Program-made: the position numbers and the translations under genes
NCBI GenBank assembly: GCA_027012915.1
Contig: JALUYN010000626.1
Location: forward strand, 1 to 6,503
Direction: 5' to 3'
Length of the DNA: 6,503 bases
From: Cellvibrionaceae bacterium
GTDB taxonomy: Bacteria > Pseudomonadota > Gammaproteobacteria > Pseudomonadales > Cellvibrionaceae
Notes under the pieces: generated by a model
The model's database searches: none
Seen by the model: only the letters and a program-made list of their open reading frames with translations
Told to the model about the DNA's origin: nothing
In this document: positions 1-5,559 of the stretch, one piece after another
Layout: each line of letters begins with the position of its first letter
Position numbering within the stretch: position 1 is the stretch's first letter

Positions 1-455
1 ATAAATCCGGAGATAAAAGAGATCAGGTACTCGGTGACGGTTCCGAGGGTCAATAAAATCACCAGTACCGCGGTGTAGCCCCAGAGTATTACCTTGAAAT
101 AGCTCTGGCTCAGTTCGGCTCTGAAATCAAAGTGGCTGGAAAGATGCCAGAAGAGTCCGGCGGTGATCGCATACCAGATCAGCGTTTCAAGCCAGTGCAC
201 TCGAGTTGCAGAAGAGGTGCGATGTTGGCTTTCCACTTTGAGGGGAATGTACCACTCGAGTCGACGGTAGCAGAAGAACAGCACAGCAGTGCCGAGTACC
301 AGGGGAATCTCCGGCGCCAAGTCCCAGTAGAACCAAAGGCTGAAAATATAGAAGTGAAACATGCCCAGAATGACGGGCAGCGCGAACAGGAAGTCCAGTG
401 TGTCGCCGGTGTTCTGGATGTTGTCCTTGATGGAAAATTTTATCGATTCAACCAT
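1..455 (-). CDS. Multi-pass membrane protein of unknown function, C-terminus cut off by the window edge
   Basis: I do not recognise this protein. The reading frame opens at ATG 455-453 and stays open to the left edge, so 151 residues are visible and the C-terminus is missing. After a polar N-terminus (residues 1-20) it has hydrophobic stretches at about 22-43, 48-62, 87-104 and 118-140, rich in Trp, Tyr, Phe and Leu, which suggests at least four membrane spans in the inner membrane. A short polar loop with basic residues (about 64-86) separates the first and second pairs. The start is supported by GAGGGG at 465-460, four bases upstream of the ATG. The start lies inside the end of the fructokinase gene (16-bp overlap), so the gene is probably translationally coupled and is the fourth gene of the LysR-globin-kinase operon. 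No enzyme motif is visible. That this is a real gene is fairly sure; its function is open. Confidence 0.75.
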   Translation of the reverse strand, partial: MVESIKFSIKDNIQNTGDTLDFLFALPVILGMFHFYIFSLWFYWDLAPEIPLVLGTAVLFFCYRRLEWYIPLKVESQHRTSSATRVHWLETLIWYAITAGLFWHLSSHFDFRAELSQSYFKVILWGYTAVLVILLTLGTVTEYLISFISGF

Positions 456-1351
456 GCCGCCCCTCTGACGCCACTGGAATCCCCATGGTTGGAGGCAACC
501 ACGCGAGTGTCGCACTCACGCCCGAAAACGCTCTCGGGCAGCTGTCTATTGAGGTACGGATAGAGGCTTTGGATGTTTGATACGCCGCCACCCAAAACGA
601 TGATGTCAGGGTCGAGGATATTGATAATCAGCGTCAGTCCTGACAATAGATGTTGCTGATACTGTCCCAGTGTATCTTGTGCCGCAATGTGGCCTTGTTC
701 GGCGAGCCGGTGAATCTCCTCGGCGCTCAGTACGGTCTGATGGAGCTGTTGGTGTGTCAATGCCAGCCCGGTGCCGGACAGAAATGTCTCCACGCAGCCG
801 CTTTGTCCGCAGTAGCAGGGGCGGCTTTGGCGCTGAGAGTCGCTGACACCCGGCATGGGAATATGTCCCCACTCCCCGGCAATACCGTTGGCGCCATTCA
901 GTGCCTGTTTATCAATGGCGATCCCCGCGCCGCAACCGGTGCCGAGAATGGCGGCGAATACGGTGCGGTGATCCCTGCCTGCGCCATCGACGGCCTCTGA
1001 GACGGCCAGGCAGTTGGCGTCGTTACTGATGGCTACCGCGCGCCCCAACAGCGCTTCAATATCGGACTGAAAAGGTTGGCCGTTGAGGCATGTGGAGTTC
1101 GAATTCTTGATCAGTCCGGTGTGGCGGCTGATGGTGCCGGGAATACCAATGCCTACCGGCAAGTTGCTGGCACCCAGGCGCGCTTCTGTATCCGCGACCA
1201 TGCTCGCAATATTTTCCAATACGGCCCGATAATCTCCCGCGGGTGTTGCACTGCGCTTGCGCAACAGCTCCTGACTGTCGCTGTCCAATATCACTATTTC
1301 GGTCTTGGTGCCGCCCAGGTCGATACCGATAAAGCGGGAGTGATCTGTCAT
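440..1351 (-). CDS. mak: ROK-family fructokinase (Mak type)
   Basis: An ATP-dependent cytoplasmic sugar kinase of 303 residues, the usual length for the ROK family. It resembles E. coli Mak (manno(fructo)kinase), which phosphorylates fructose to fructose 6-phosphate, over its whole length as far as I recall that sequence. Visible motifs are the phosphate-binding DLGGTKTE at residues 11-18, NSNSTCLNGQPF at 83-94, the catalytic Asp in SNDANC (Asp111), GTGCGAG at 137-143, and the ROK zinc site made of His163 (in GEWGH) with Cys179, Cys181 and Cys186 (CYCGQSGC). LGGG follows at 253-256, and GDSSGVRGAAW near the C-terminus is typical of Mak. The ATG overlaps the stop of the globin gene as ATGA and has no clear Shine-Dalgarno sequence of its own, so translation is probably coupled. 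Fructose is inferred from the family; another hexose cannot be excluded. Confidence 0.9.
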   Translation of the reverse strand: MTDHSRFIGIDLGGTKTEIVILDSDSQELLRKRSATPAGDYRAVLENIASMVADTEARLGASNLPVGIGIPGTISRHTGLIKNSNSTCLNGQPFQSDIEALLGRAVAISNDANCLAVSEAVDGAGRDHRTVFAAILGTGCGAGIAIDKQALNGANGIAGEWGHIPMPGVSDSQRQSRPCYCGQSGCVETFLSGTGLALTHQQLHQTVLSAEEIHRLAEQGHIAAQDTLGQYQQHLLSGLTLIINILDPDIIVLGGGVSNIQSLYPYLNRQLPESVFGRECDTRVVASNHGDSSGVRGAAWLNR

Positions 1352-1767
1352 GGTTTGGCGCAGGCCATGCGAATGCGTTCGGCTGGCACAAACAGCTGTT
1401 CGATCAGGTATTCCTTAAAGCTGTCGGCGTAGGGTTGCAGCGCCACGGCGCGCTTCATACACAGCATCCAGGCGTCGCGTTCGGCTTCGCCCACATCCAG
1501 ATGCTTGTGAGCCATGGGGATGCGAATCGGGTAGTAGTTCTGGCTGAACAGTTTGGGGCCGCCGAGCCAGCCACTGAGGAAGTACGTGAGCTTTTTTCGA
1601 GACTCTACGAGATTGTCGCCATGCATGTCGCGAATGGTTCTGGCTTCCTCAAGAGTTTCCATAAAATCGTAAAAATCATTTACCAGCCGCTCGATGCCCT
1701 CGTATTCACCTGCTGCTTTGTAAGAAGCGTCTTCGACGCCATAGCCGTGTTCGTTAAGTGCCGCCAT
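1348..1767 (-). CDS. Group II truncated haemoglobin (trHbO-like globin)
   Basis: A small cytoplasmic haem protein of 139 residues with the 2-over-2 globin fold of truncated haemoglobins. Group II members bind O2 tightly and have been linked to O2, NO or peroxide chemistry. Visible landmarks are FYDFME with the B10 Tyr (Tyr33), FLSGWLGGP at 63-71 around the CD corner, the probable proximal F8 His (His87) in the AHKH stretch, and GEAERDAW at 93-100 with the invariant G8 Trp (Trp100). The frame is open upstream to an ATG at 1908, but those 47 extra codons overlap the 3' end of the LysR gene and encode a basic, globin-unlike stretch. I chose ATG 1767, which gives family length and has AGGA just upstream (short spacing). 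The gene starts 31 bp after the LysR stop and ends in a 4-bp overlap with mak, so it sits inside an operon. Its partner reductase and true ligand are not shown by the sequence. Confidence 0.9.
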   Translation of the reverse strand: MAALNEHGYGVEDASYKAAGEYEGIERLVNDFYDFMETLEEARTIRDMHGDNLVESRKKLTYFLSGWLGGPKLFSQNYYPIRIPMAHKHLDVGEAERDAWMLCMKRAVALQPYADSFKEYLIEQLFVPAERIRMACAKP

Positions 1768-1798
1768 ATTCCTGTACTGCCTTTGTTCTTCGGTGCGT

Positions 1799-2749
1799 TC
1801 AAGAACGCGTGGTCTGCTGCTCAGTTTGCCATTGCCACTGACGGCAGCGGTAGCGAATTTTTTCGGCCAGAAGCTGCGTCGCCGGGCCCGCCTGGTGTTT
1901 CTGTGCAAACACCAGTTGGCATTCGTAAGTAAGCTTGCCTGGAGCCTCCAATCGCAGCTCCTTGATACTGCCGTCAGCCAGTTCCGCCTCCACCATATGC
2001 CGAGGCAAGCGAGCGTGGCCCAGCCCTTGTTTGATGAGGCTGATCGATTGGTAAAAGTTACTGACGGTCCAACGTTCGCGGGAGCCTAGCCAGCCGGCAT
2101 CAAGGCGTCTATAAGCCCCGCTGTCTCGCACCACTATTTGCCGGTGTTGTCGCATGTCATCCTCGGTAACCAAGCGCTCTTGGATGACCAATGGATGATT
2201 GCAGGAGGCAATCTGGACAAACTCCATTTCCACGGTGGGCTCGCCCAAAAAACCGGTGGGCATTTGGCCACAAATGGCCAGATCTGCCTGGCCGTTAATC
2301 ACCGCGTCCTGGGTTCCGGAAAGCGTGCTGGAAATAACCTCTATGCGTGAGCCGCGGGATTGCGGTGCAAAATCTTCCAGTACCTGCGCCACCAGGCAAT
2401 CGGGGAAGATGGCATCAACCACCAGAGTGACCTCCGGCTCCCAGCCTGCGGCAAGGTCTGCGGAGGCCTTTTCCAGGGCTTTAGCCTGGTTCAGCAGTTG
2501 CCGGGCGCGGCGCAAGACGGCCTCGCCGGCGTCGGTGAGTACCGCACGGCGTCCGCGAATTTCCAGCAGTTGTATGCCCAGTTTCTGCTGAAGCTGGCGC
2601 ACTCCATAGCTGACAGTGGACTGACTCTTGTTGAGTTGCTCAGCAGCACGCTGAAAACCGCCCGACTGCACCACGGCGTCGAGCATCTGCCATTGCTCCA
2701 GAGTGACTTGAATGTCCTTGTTGGCGGGTTGCTTGTGAGTCATCGTCAT
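1799..2749 (-). CDS. LysR-type transcriptional regulator
   Basis: A 316-residue DNA-binding regulator with the standard LysR layout. The N-terminal winged helix-turn-helix is at about residues 17-76, including GGFQRAAEQLNKSQSTVSYGV and the wing with LEIRGRRAVLTDAGE. A linker helix at about 77-100 follows, then a periplasmic-binding-like effector domain from about 105 to 300. It is first in a minus-strand unit with the globin, mak and a membrane protein, and divergent from azoR, the classic placement of a LysR regulator beside its target. A perfect T-N11-A dyad lies just upstream (2767-2781). The start could be ATG 2749 or ATG 2743; neither has a good Shine-Dalgarno sequence. The effector domain contains five cysteines (118, 160, 183, 277, 302), but nothing shows a redox role. 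The effector molecule is unknown. Confidence 0.92.
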   Translation of the reverse strand: MTMTHKQPANKDIQVTLEQWQMLDAVVQSGGFQRAAEQLNKSQSTVSYGVRQLQQKLGIQLLEIRGRRAVLTDAGEAVLRRARQLLNQAKALEKASADLAAGWEPEVTLVVDAIFPDCLVAQVLEDFAPQSRGSRIEVISSTLSGTQDAVINGQADLAICGQMPTGFLGEPTVEMEFVQIASCNHPLVIQERLVTEDDMRQHRQIVVRDSGAYRRLDAGWLGSRERWTVSNFYQSISLIKQGLGHARLPRHMVEAELADGSIKELRLEAPGKLTYECQLVFAQKHQAGPATQLLAEKIRYRCRQWQWQTEQQTTRS

Positions 2750-2766
2750 TGGATACGCGGTAAATC

Positions 2767-2781
2767 ATCGAAAATTTCGAT
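2767..2781. promoter_or_regulatory. Putative LysR-type operator (perfect 7-1-7 dyad)
   Basis: ATCGAAA and its exact complement TTTCGAT flank a single A. The inner 13 bases (2768-2780) fit the T-N11-A form that LysR regulators recognise. The site lies between lysR and azoR and overlaps the likely start of lysR transcription, which fits autorepression. Related half-sites, CGATTT at 2791-2796 and CGAAAT at 2812-2817, lie toward azoR and could form a second, activating site. The dyad is seen directly; its role is inferred. Confidence 0.6.
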
Positions 2782-2782
2782 T

Positions 2783-2811
2783 TTTATAAGCGATTTCTGG
2801 CGGTTAATAAA
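2783..2811 (-). promoter_or_regulatory. Putative sigma-70 promoter of the LysR-globin-mak operon
   Basis: Read on the minus strand, TTTATT (2811-2806) and TATAAA (2788-2783) are separated by exactly 17 bases. The -10 box matches five of six consensus bases and the -35 box three of six. Transcription would start near 2776, inside the T-N11-A dyad, about 27 bases before the LysR start codon. Confidence 0.4.
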
Positions 2812-2829
2812 CGAAATTATAGATATAAA
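2795..2829 (+). promoter_or_regulatory. Possible azoR promoter region
   Basis: An AT-rich stretch contains two overlapping -10-like hexamers, TATAGA (2818-2823) and TATAAA (2824-2829). Seventeen bases before the first lies only a poor -35, TTCTGG (2795-2800). A weak -35 would fit a promoter needing an activator such as the adjacent LysR protein. The leader to the azoR start would be close to 90 bases. Confidence 0.3.
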
Positions 2830-2922
2830 CTGATTCCCAAGTCACTCAGATATTGCCGCTGAGCCTGACAATCCACGAACTATCTGAAGCGAGAGAACAG
2901 AACCTACTACGGAGAATCAGAC

Positions 2923-3519
2923 ATGAAAAAAGTACTGCAAATCAACACCAGTCTGCACGGCCAAGAAGCGACATCCACCATTTTGGCATCGAAATTGGCG
3001 CTGAATCTGGCCCTCAATCAACAGGCCAATGTCATCAAGCGCGATGTGGGTGCCTTGGACATTCCGCATCTGACCGCCGAGCAGCACGCCGGATTTGGTG
3101 TGGCACCCGAAGCGCGCAGTTTGTCACAGCGTTACGCGGTGGAATTGTCCGATACGTTGATCGGCGAGCTGCGCGACAGCGACACCATCGTATTGGGGCT
3201 GCCTCTCTATAACTTTGGCATTCCGTCGGCATTTAAAGCCTGGATTGACCACGTGGCGCGTGCCGGAGAGACCTTTAACTACACCGCCACAGGTCCACAG
3301 GGCACCCTGACTGGCAAAAAGGTCTACGTAGTGGCGACGCGCGGCGGCAAGTACGCCGGAACAGAAGCTGATCTGCAGACACCTTATATTCGTCAGGTAT
3401 TGGGTTTTCTGGGCCTAGATGATGTGGAGTTTATCTACGTTGAGGGTTTGGCCATGGGTGATCAACGAGACGCTGCTATTGATGCGGCCAACAGTCAGAT
3501 TCGCCAGATTGCCGCTTAA
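2923..3519 (+). CDS. azoR: FMN-dependent NADH:quinone oxidoreductase / azoreductase (AzoR family)
   Basis: A cytoplasmic flavodoxin-fold enzyme of 198 residues (E. coli AzoR is about 200). It uses NAD(P)H through bound FMN to reduce quinones by two electrons and to cleave azo bonds, which avoids semiquinone cycling. The N-terminal strand and FMN-phosphate loop are at KVLQINTSLHG (residues 3-13). PLYNFGIPSAFKAWIDHVARAG at 94-115 matches the FMN isoalloxazine-binding PMYNF segment of the family. TGPQGTLTGKK (123-133) and the ATRGGKY loop (138-144) follow, then TPYIRQVLGFLGL (153-165) and the VEG segment. GGAG at 2910-2914 (within cGGAGaa) lies about eight bases before ATG 2923 and supports the start. 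It is transcribed divergently from the LysR gene, its probable regulator. Quinone or azo specificity within the family is not predictable here. Confidence 0.92.
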   Translation: MKKVLQINTSLHGQEATSTILASKLALNLALNQQANVIKRDVGALDIPHLTAEQHAGFGVAPEARSLSQRYAVELSDTLIGELRDSDTIVLGLPLYNFGIPSAFKAWIDHVARAGETFNYTATGPQGTLTGKKVYVVATRGGKYAGTEADLQTPYIRQVLGFLGLDDVEFIYVEGLAMGDQRDAAIDAANSQIRQIAA

Positions 3520-3535
3520 TCACAGATCCTAGAGG

Positions 3536-3555
3536 CTGGCGGCGTGAGCTGCCGG
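3536..3555. other. Weak hairpin after azoR
   Basis: CTGGCGGC and GCTGCCGG form an 8-bp stem with two G·T pairs around a GTGA tetraloop, starting 16 bases after the azoR stop. The nearest T-rich run (TTTTATT, from 3565) is about ten bases further on, so this is not a textbook intrinsic terminator. It may still end or stabilise the azoR message. GTTGATCAAC (3555-3564), a 10-bp palindrome, follows directly. Confidence 0.3.
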
Positions 3556-3581
3556 TTGATCAACTTTTATTCTCCTTTCGA

Positions 3582-3610
3582 TTGTAACTAACCTACTAGT
3601 AGGTTAGTAT
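3582..3610 (+). promoter_or_regulatory. Putative promoter of the TetR-family gene
   Basis: TTGTAA (3582-3587) and TAGTAT (3605-3610) are 17 bases apart and each matches four of six consensus bases. The palindromic operator fills the space between the two hexamers and touches both, the usual geometry for steric repression by a TetR protein. Transcription would start near 3617. Confidence 0.45.
3587..3608. promoter_or_regulatory. Putative TetR operator, perfect 22-bp palindrome
   Basis: The half-site ACTAACCTACT is followed immediately by its exact complement AGTAGGTTAGT, giving 11 bp per arm with no spacer. It lies 10 bases upstream of the first ATG of the TetR gene and within its likely promoter. 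A degenerate copy is in front of the OYE gene at 4290-4311. A palindrome of this length, next to a TetR gene and repeated before its neighbour, strongly suggests the binding site for that regulator. Confidence 0.85.
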
Positions 3611-3618
3611 CGCCTCCC

Positions 3619-4230
3619 ATGCAAGTACGAATGAAGAACCGCAAAGACCAGATCATTACCCTGGCGCTGGAGTTGCTCCAGACCAGGGGCTTCGACAGCT
3701 TCAGTTATCAGGATCTGTCTCGTGAGCTGGGAATAACCAAAGCCAGTATCCATCACCATTTTCCCAAGAAAGTGGATTTGGGGGTGGCTCTGTGCGAGTC
3801 CATTAAGCGTTGGCATGATCGCGAGTACGCCAAGGCGCGCGCCATCGACGGCGGTGCGCTGGACAAGATGAATTATTACATCAATACGGCTCTGCGCACG
3901 GTGTGCGGTATCGACAAAATCTGCCCGTTAAGCAGTTTGCATGCGGATATGGCGACACTGCCTGAAGAAATGATCCGGGTCATGAAGAAACTCGATGTCG
4001 AAGAGCTAGAGTTTATGGCGGAGCTGCTGCAGGAAGGGCGCGACAGTGGCGAGTTCAATTTCAAAGGCTCGATTGAAGCGCAGGCGGTACTCTGTGTCAT
4101 GATTTACAAGGGGGCGTTGCAGTACTCGCGAATTCACGGTGATCAGATTTATATTGATGCCATGCAGCAGCTGAATATTTTGCTGCGCGGCGAGCAGGAA
4201 GCTCAGGGCAAAAGCGCCAGAAGCGCATAG
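3619..4230 (+). CDS. TetR-family repressor, NemR-like in context
   Basis: A 203-residue regulator with an N-terminal TetR helix-turn-helix (about residues 9-55, recognition region GITKASIHHHFPKK at 38-51) and a variable ligand-binding C-terminal domain. It lies immediately upstream of an OYE gene, as NemR does to NemA in E. coli, and identical-type operators precede both genes. Its Cys102, in the KICPLSSLHADMATLPEEM segment, falls roughly where NemR has its reactive Cys106, and Cys96 sits near NemR's Cys98. The alignment is by eye. Lys175, which NemR uses in its oxidant switch, is not obviously conserved here. Two starts are possible: ATG 3619 (used here) and ATG 3631. Neither has a Shine-Dalgarno sequence, and the predicted transcription start is only about two bases before the first. 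It probably represses itself and the OYE gene. Confidence 0.9.
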   Translation: MQVRMKNRKDQIITLALELLQTRGFDSFSYQDLSRELGITKASIHHHFPKKVDLGVALCESIKRWHDREYAKARAIDGGALDKMNYYINTALRTVCGIDKICPLSSLHADMATLPEEMIRVMKKLDVEELEFMAELLQEGRDSGEFNFKGSIEAQAVLCVMIYKGALQYSRIHGDQIYIDAMQQLNILLRGEQEAQGKSARSA

Positions 4231-4249
4231 GGAATAGGAAAAAGAACGG

Positions 4250-4280
4250 CCTCGAGCAGCGATGCCCGGGGTATTTTTTT
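4250..4280 (+). terminator. Intrinsic terminator between the TetR and OYE genes
   Basis: CCTCG (4250-4254) pairs with CGGGG (4267-4271, one T·G pair). Inside it GCA pairs with TGC around a GCGA loop, across one A·C mismatch. The stem is followed by TA and seven Ts (4274-4280). It begins 19 bases after the TetR stop codon. It would separate repressor transcription from OYE transcription and implies a separate OYE promoter downstream. Confidence 0.6.
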
Positions 4281-4308
4281 AACTGTCTAACCATCCTACT
4301 GATAGGTT
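4279..4308 (+). promoter_or_regulatory. Possible OYE gene promoter
   Basis: TTAACT (4279-4284, four of six matches) is followed 18 bases later by TAGGTT (4303-4308), preceded by TG in the extended -10 position. The -10 match is weak. The hexamers bracket most of the second operator copy, so bound repressor would block this promoter. It is a candidate only. Confidence 0.3.
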
Positions 4309-4311
4309 GGT
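4290..4311. promoter_or_regulatory. Second, degenerate copy of the TetR operator
   Basis: This 22-bp stretch keeps the core CCTACT of the perfect palindrome and has GATAGG where the other has AGTAGG, with flanks ACCAT and TTGGT in place of ACTAA and TTAGT. It matches the first site at 17 of 22 positions by my count. Its own arms (AACCA-CCTA / TAGG-TGGTT, 4289-4312) remain largely symmetrical. It ends 31 bases before the OYE start codon. Confidence 0.75.
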
Positions 4312-4332
4312 TGAAAACACGAAGAGAGAAAT

Positions 4333-4337
4333 AGAGG
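4333..4337 (+). promoter_or_regulatory. Ribosome binding site that fixes the OYE start
   Basis: AGAGG lies five bases before ATG 4343. The frame is also open from a TTG at 4307, but that codon lies inside the operator and has no Shine-Dalgarno sequence. The N-terminus from ATG 4343 (MSGNENLFKPFKLGNLELNNRI) already has normal family length, so 4343 is preferred. Confidence 0.75.
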
Positions 4338-4342
4338 TCGAT

Positions 4343-5452
4343 ATGTCAGGAAATGAAAACCTGTTTAAGCCTTTCAAACTGGGCAATCTGGAACTGAACA
4401 ACCGCATTGTTATGGCGCCTATGACCCGCACCTACTCGCCGGGCAATGTGCCTAACGACATGGTAGTGGAGTACTACAAGCGTCGCGCTGAAGGCGGTGT
4501 GGGTTTGATTGTTACCGAAGGTACTTTCATTAATCACAAAGCCGCAATTGCCTACCCTAATGTTCCTGCTATTTACGGCGAAAAAGCGCTGGCTGGCTGG
4601 AAGAAAGTTGTGGATGCGGTTCACGCAGCAGGTGGAAAAATTGCTCCTCAGCTGTGGCACGTTGGTGGCGTGCGCAAGCCTGGCGTCGAGCCTGGTGGCG
4701 ACACACCAGGGTACAGCCCAAGTGGCATGGCTATGCCTGGCAAAGTAACCGGTCACGCTATGACCAAAGAAGATATCGCCGAAGTGGTTGCGGCCTTCGC
4801 TCAAGCGGCGAAAGATTCCAAAGACATCGGCTTCGATGCCATTGAGTTGCACGGTGCTCACGGTTACCTGATCGACCAGTTCTTCTGGGAAGGTACCAAT
4901 CAGCGTGATGACGAGTACGGCGGCAGCATGGAAAACCGCTCGCGTTTCGCTCTTGAAATCATCAAGGCCGTGCGCGCAGCTGTAGGACCTGATTTCCCGA
5001 TCATTCTGCGCTTCTCACAGTGGAAGCAACAGGATTACACCGCACGTCTGTGTGACACGCCTGAGCTGCTGGAGGCATTCCTGAAGCCATTGTCCGAAGC
5101 TGGTGTCGATATCTTCCACTGTTCACAGCGTCGTTTCTGGGAACCAGAATTTGAAGGTAGCGATTTGAACTTGGCGGGTTGGACTCGCAAGATCACTGGC
5201 AAACCAGCTATCACCGTGGGCAGCGTAGGTCTGAACGCAGACTTCCTGCCAGACGATGGCTTTGTAGACTTCAAAGAAGCTGAGCCAGCCAGCCTGGACA
5301 ACCTGATCGAGCGCATGGGTAAAGATGAGTTTGATTTGGTAGCCGTAGGTCGTGCCCTGATCGCCAATCCTGATTGGGCCAATCAGGTAGCCAATGGCAA
5401 CTTCGACAAGTTGGCAGCCTATGAAAAAGACATGCTGAAGACTCTGGACTGA
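4343..5452 (+). CDS. Old Yellow Enzyme family NADH:flavin oxidoreductase (ene-reductase)
   Basis: A cytoplasmic FMN-containing TIM-barrel enzyme of 369 residues that uses NAD(P)H to reduce activated C=C bonds of enals, enones, quinones, maleimides or nitro compounds. LFKPFKLGNLELNNRIVMAPMTR (residues 7-29) is the classic OYE N-terminus with the FMN-contacting APMTR. QLWHVGG is at 103-109. The active-site pair His170 and His173 is in ELHGAHGYLIDQFF, the HxxH form rather than the HxxN of yeast OYE. The signature FWEGTNQRDDEYGGSMENRSRF spans 181-202. LRFSQW (222-227) has Arg223, and GSVGL (293-297) with VGRALIANPDW (335-345) forms the FMN-phosphate site. It lies downstream of the TetR gene with its own operator copy and ends in a strong terminator. 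E. coli NemA is the functional analogue by context, but the sequence is not close enough to NemA for me to use that name. Its substrate is unknown. Confidence 0.93.
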   Translation: MSGNENLFKPFKLGNLELNNRIVMAPMTRTYSPGNVPNDMVVEYYKRRAEGGVGLIVTEGTFINHKAAIAYPNVPAIYGEKALAGWKKVVDAVHAAGGKIAPQLWHVGGVRKPGVEPGGDTPGYSPSGMAMPGKVTGHAMTKEDIAEVVAAFAQAAKDSKDIGFDAIELHGAHGYLIDQFFWEGTNQRDDEYGGSMENRSRFALEIIKAVRAAVGPDFPIILRFSQWKQQDYTARLCDTPELLEAFLKPLSEAGVDIFHCSQRRFWEPEFEGSDLNLAGWTRKITGKPAITVGSVGLNADFLPDDGFVDFKEAEPASLDNLIERMGKDEFDLVAVGRALIANPDWANQVANGNFDKLAAYEKDMLKTLD

Positions 5453-5477
5453 TTCGGAGCTGTAGGCAGTCTGCCAG

Positions 5478-5512
5478 CGGCGCTCAGGGGCAACCTTGAG
5501 CGCCGTTTTTTT
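5478..5512 (+). terminator. Strong intrinsic terminator after the OYE gene
   Basis: CGGCGCTCA (5478-5486) pairs perfectly with TGAGCGCCG (5497-5505) around a 10-base loop. Seven Ts (5506-5512) follow directly. It lies 25 bases after the OYE stop and closes the plus-strand unit before the convergent diguanylate cyclase gene. Confidence 0.92.
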
Positions 5513-5559
5513 GGTGTCGATATTTCGCGACGCGCTCTACAGAGGGTGGAGCAGGTAAT

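Noticed and set aside
132..563. Plus-strand open frame over the membrane protein and mak end
   Set aside because: Its translation shows no family features and it is antisense to two well-supported genes; likewise the other antisense frames across mak, lysR, OYE and the cyclase.
1768..1908. N-terminal extension of the globin reading frame up to ATG 1908
   Set aside because: It overlaps the LysR 3' end, encodes a basic stretch unlike globins, and ATG 1767 gives the normal group II length.
3555..3564. GTTGATCAAC palindrome as an operator
   Set aside because: It is only 10 bp, has no second copy that I found in the window and no matching regulator, so chance is adequate.
4307..4342. TTG start 12 codons upstream of the OYE ATG
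   Set aside because: The TTG lies within the operator and has no ribosome binding site, whereas ATG 4343 has AGAGG at proper spacing and a family-typical N-terminus.
5369..5387. Perfect 9-1-9 inverted repeat inside the OYE gene (CCTGATTGG, G, complement)
   Set aside because: It encodes the conserved NPDWANQ segment after the FMN-phosphate motif and has no T-run, so it is most simply a by-product of the coding sequence.
5453..5477. GGCAGTCTGCC small hairpin as a minus-strand terminator for the cyclase gene
   Set aside because: The stem is only four pairs and no A-run precedes it on the plus strand, so it does not fit an intrinsic terminator in that direction.
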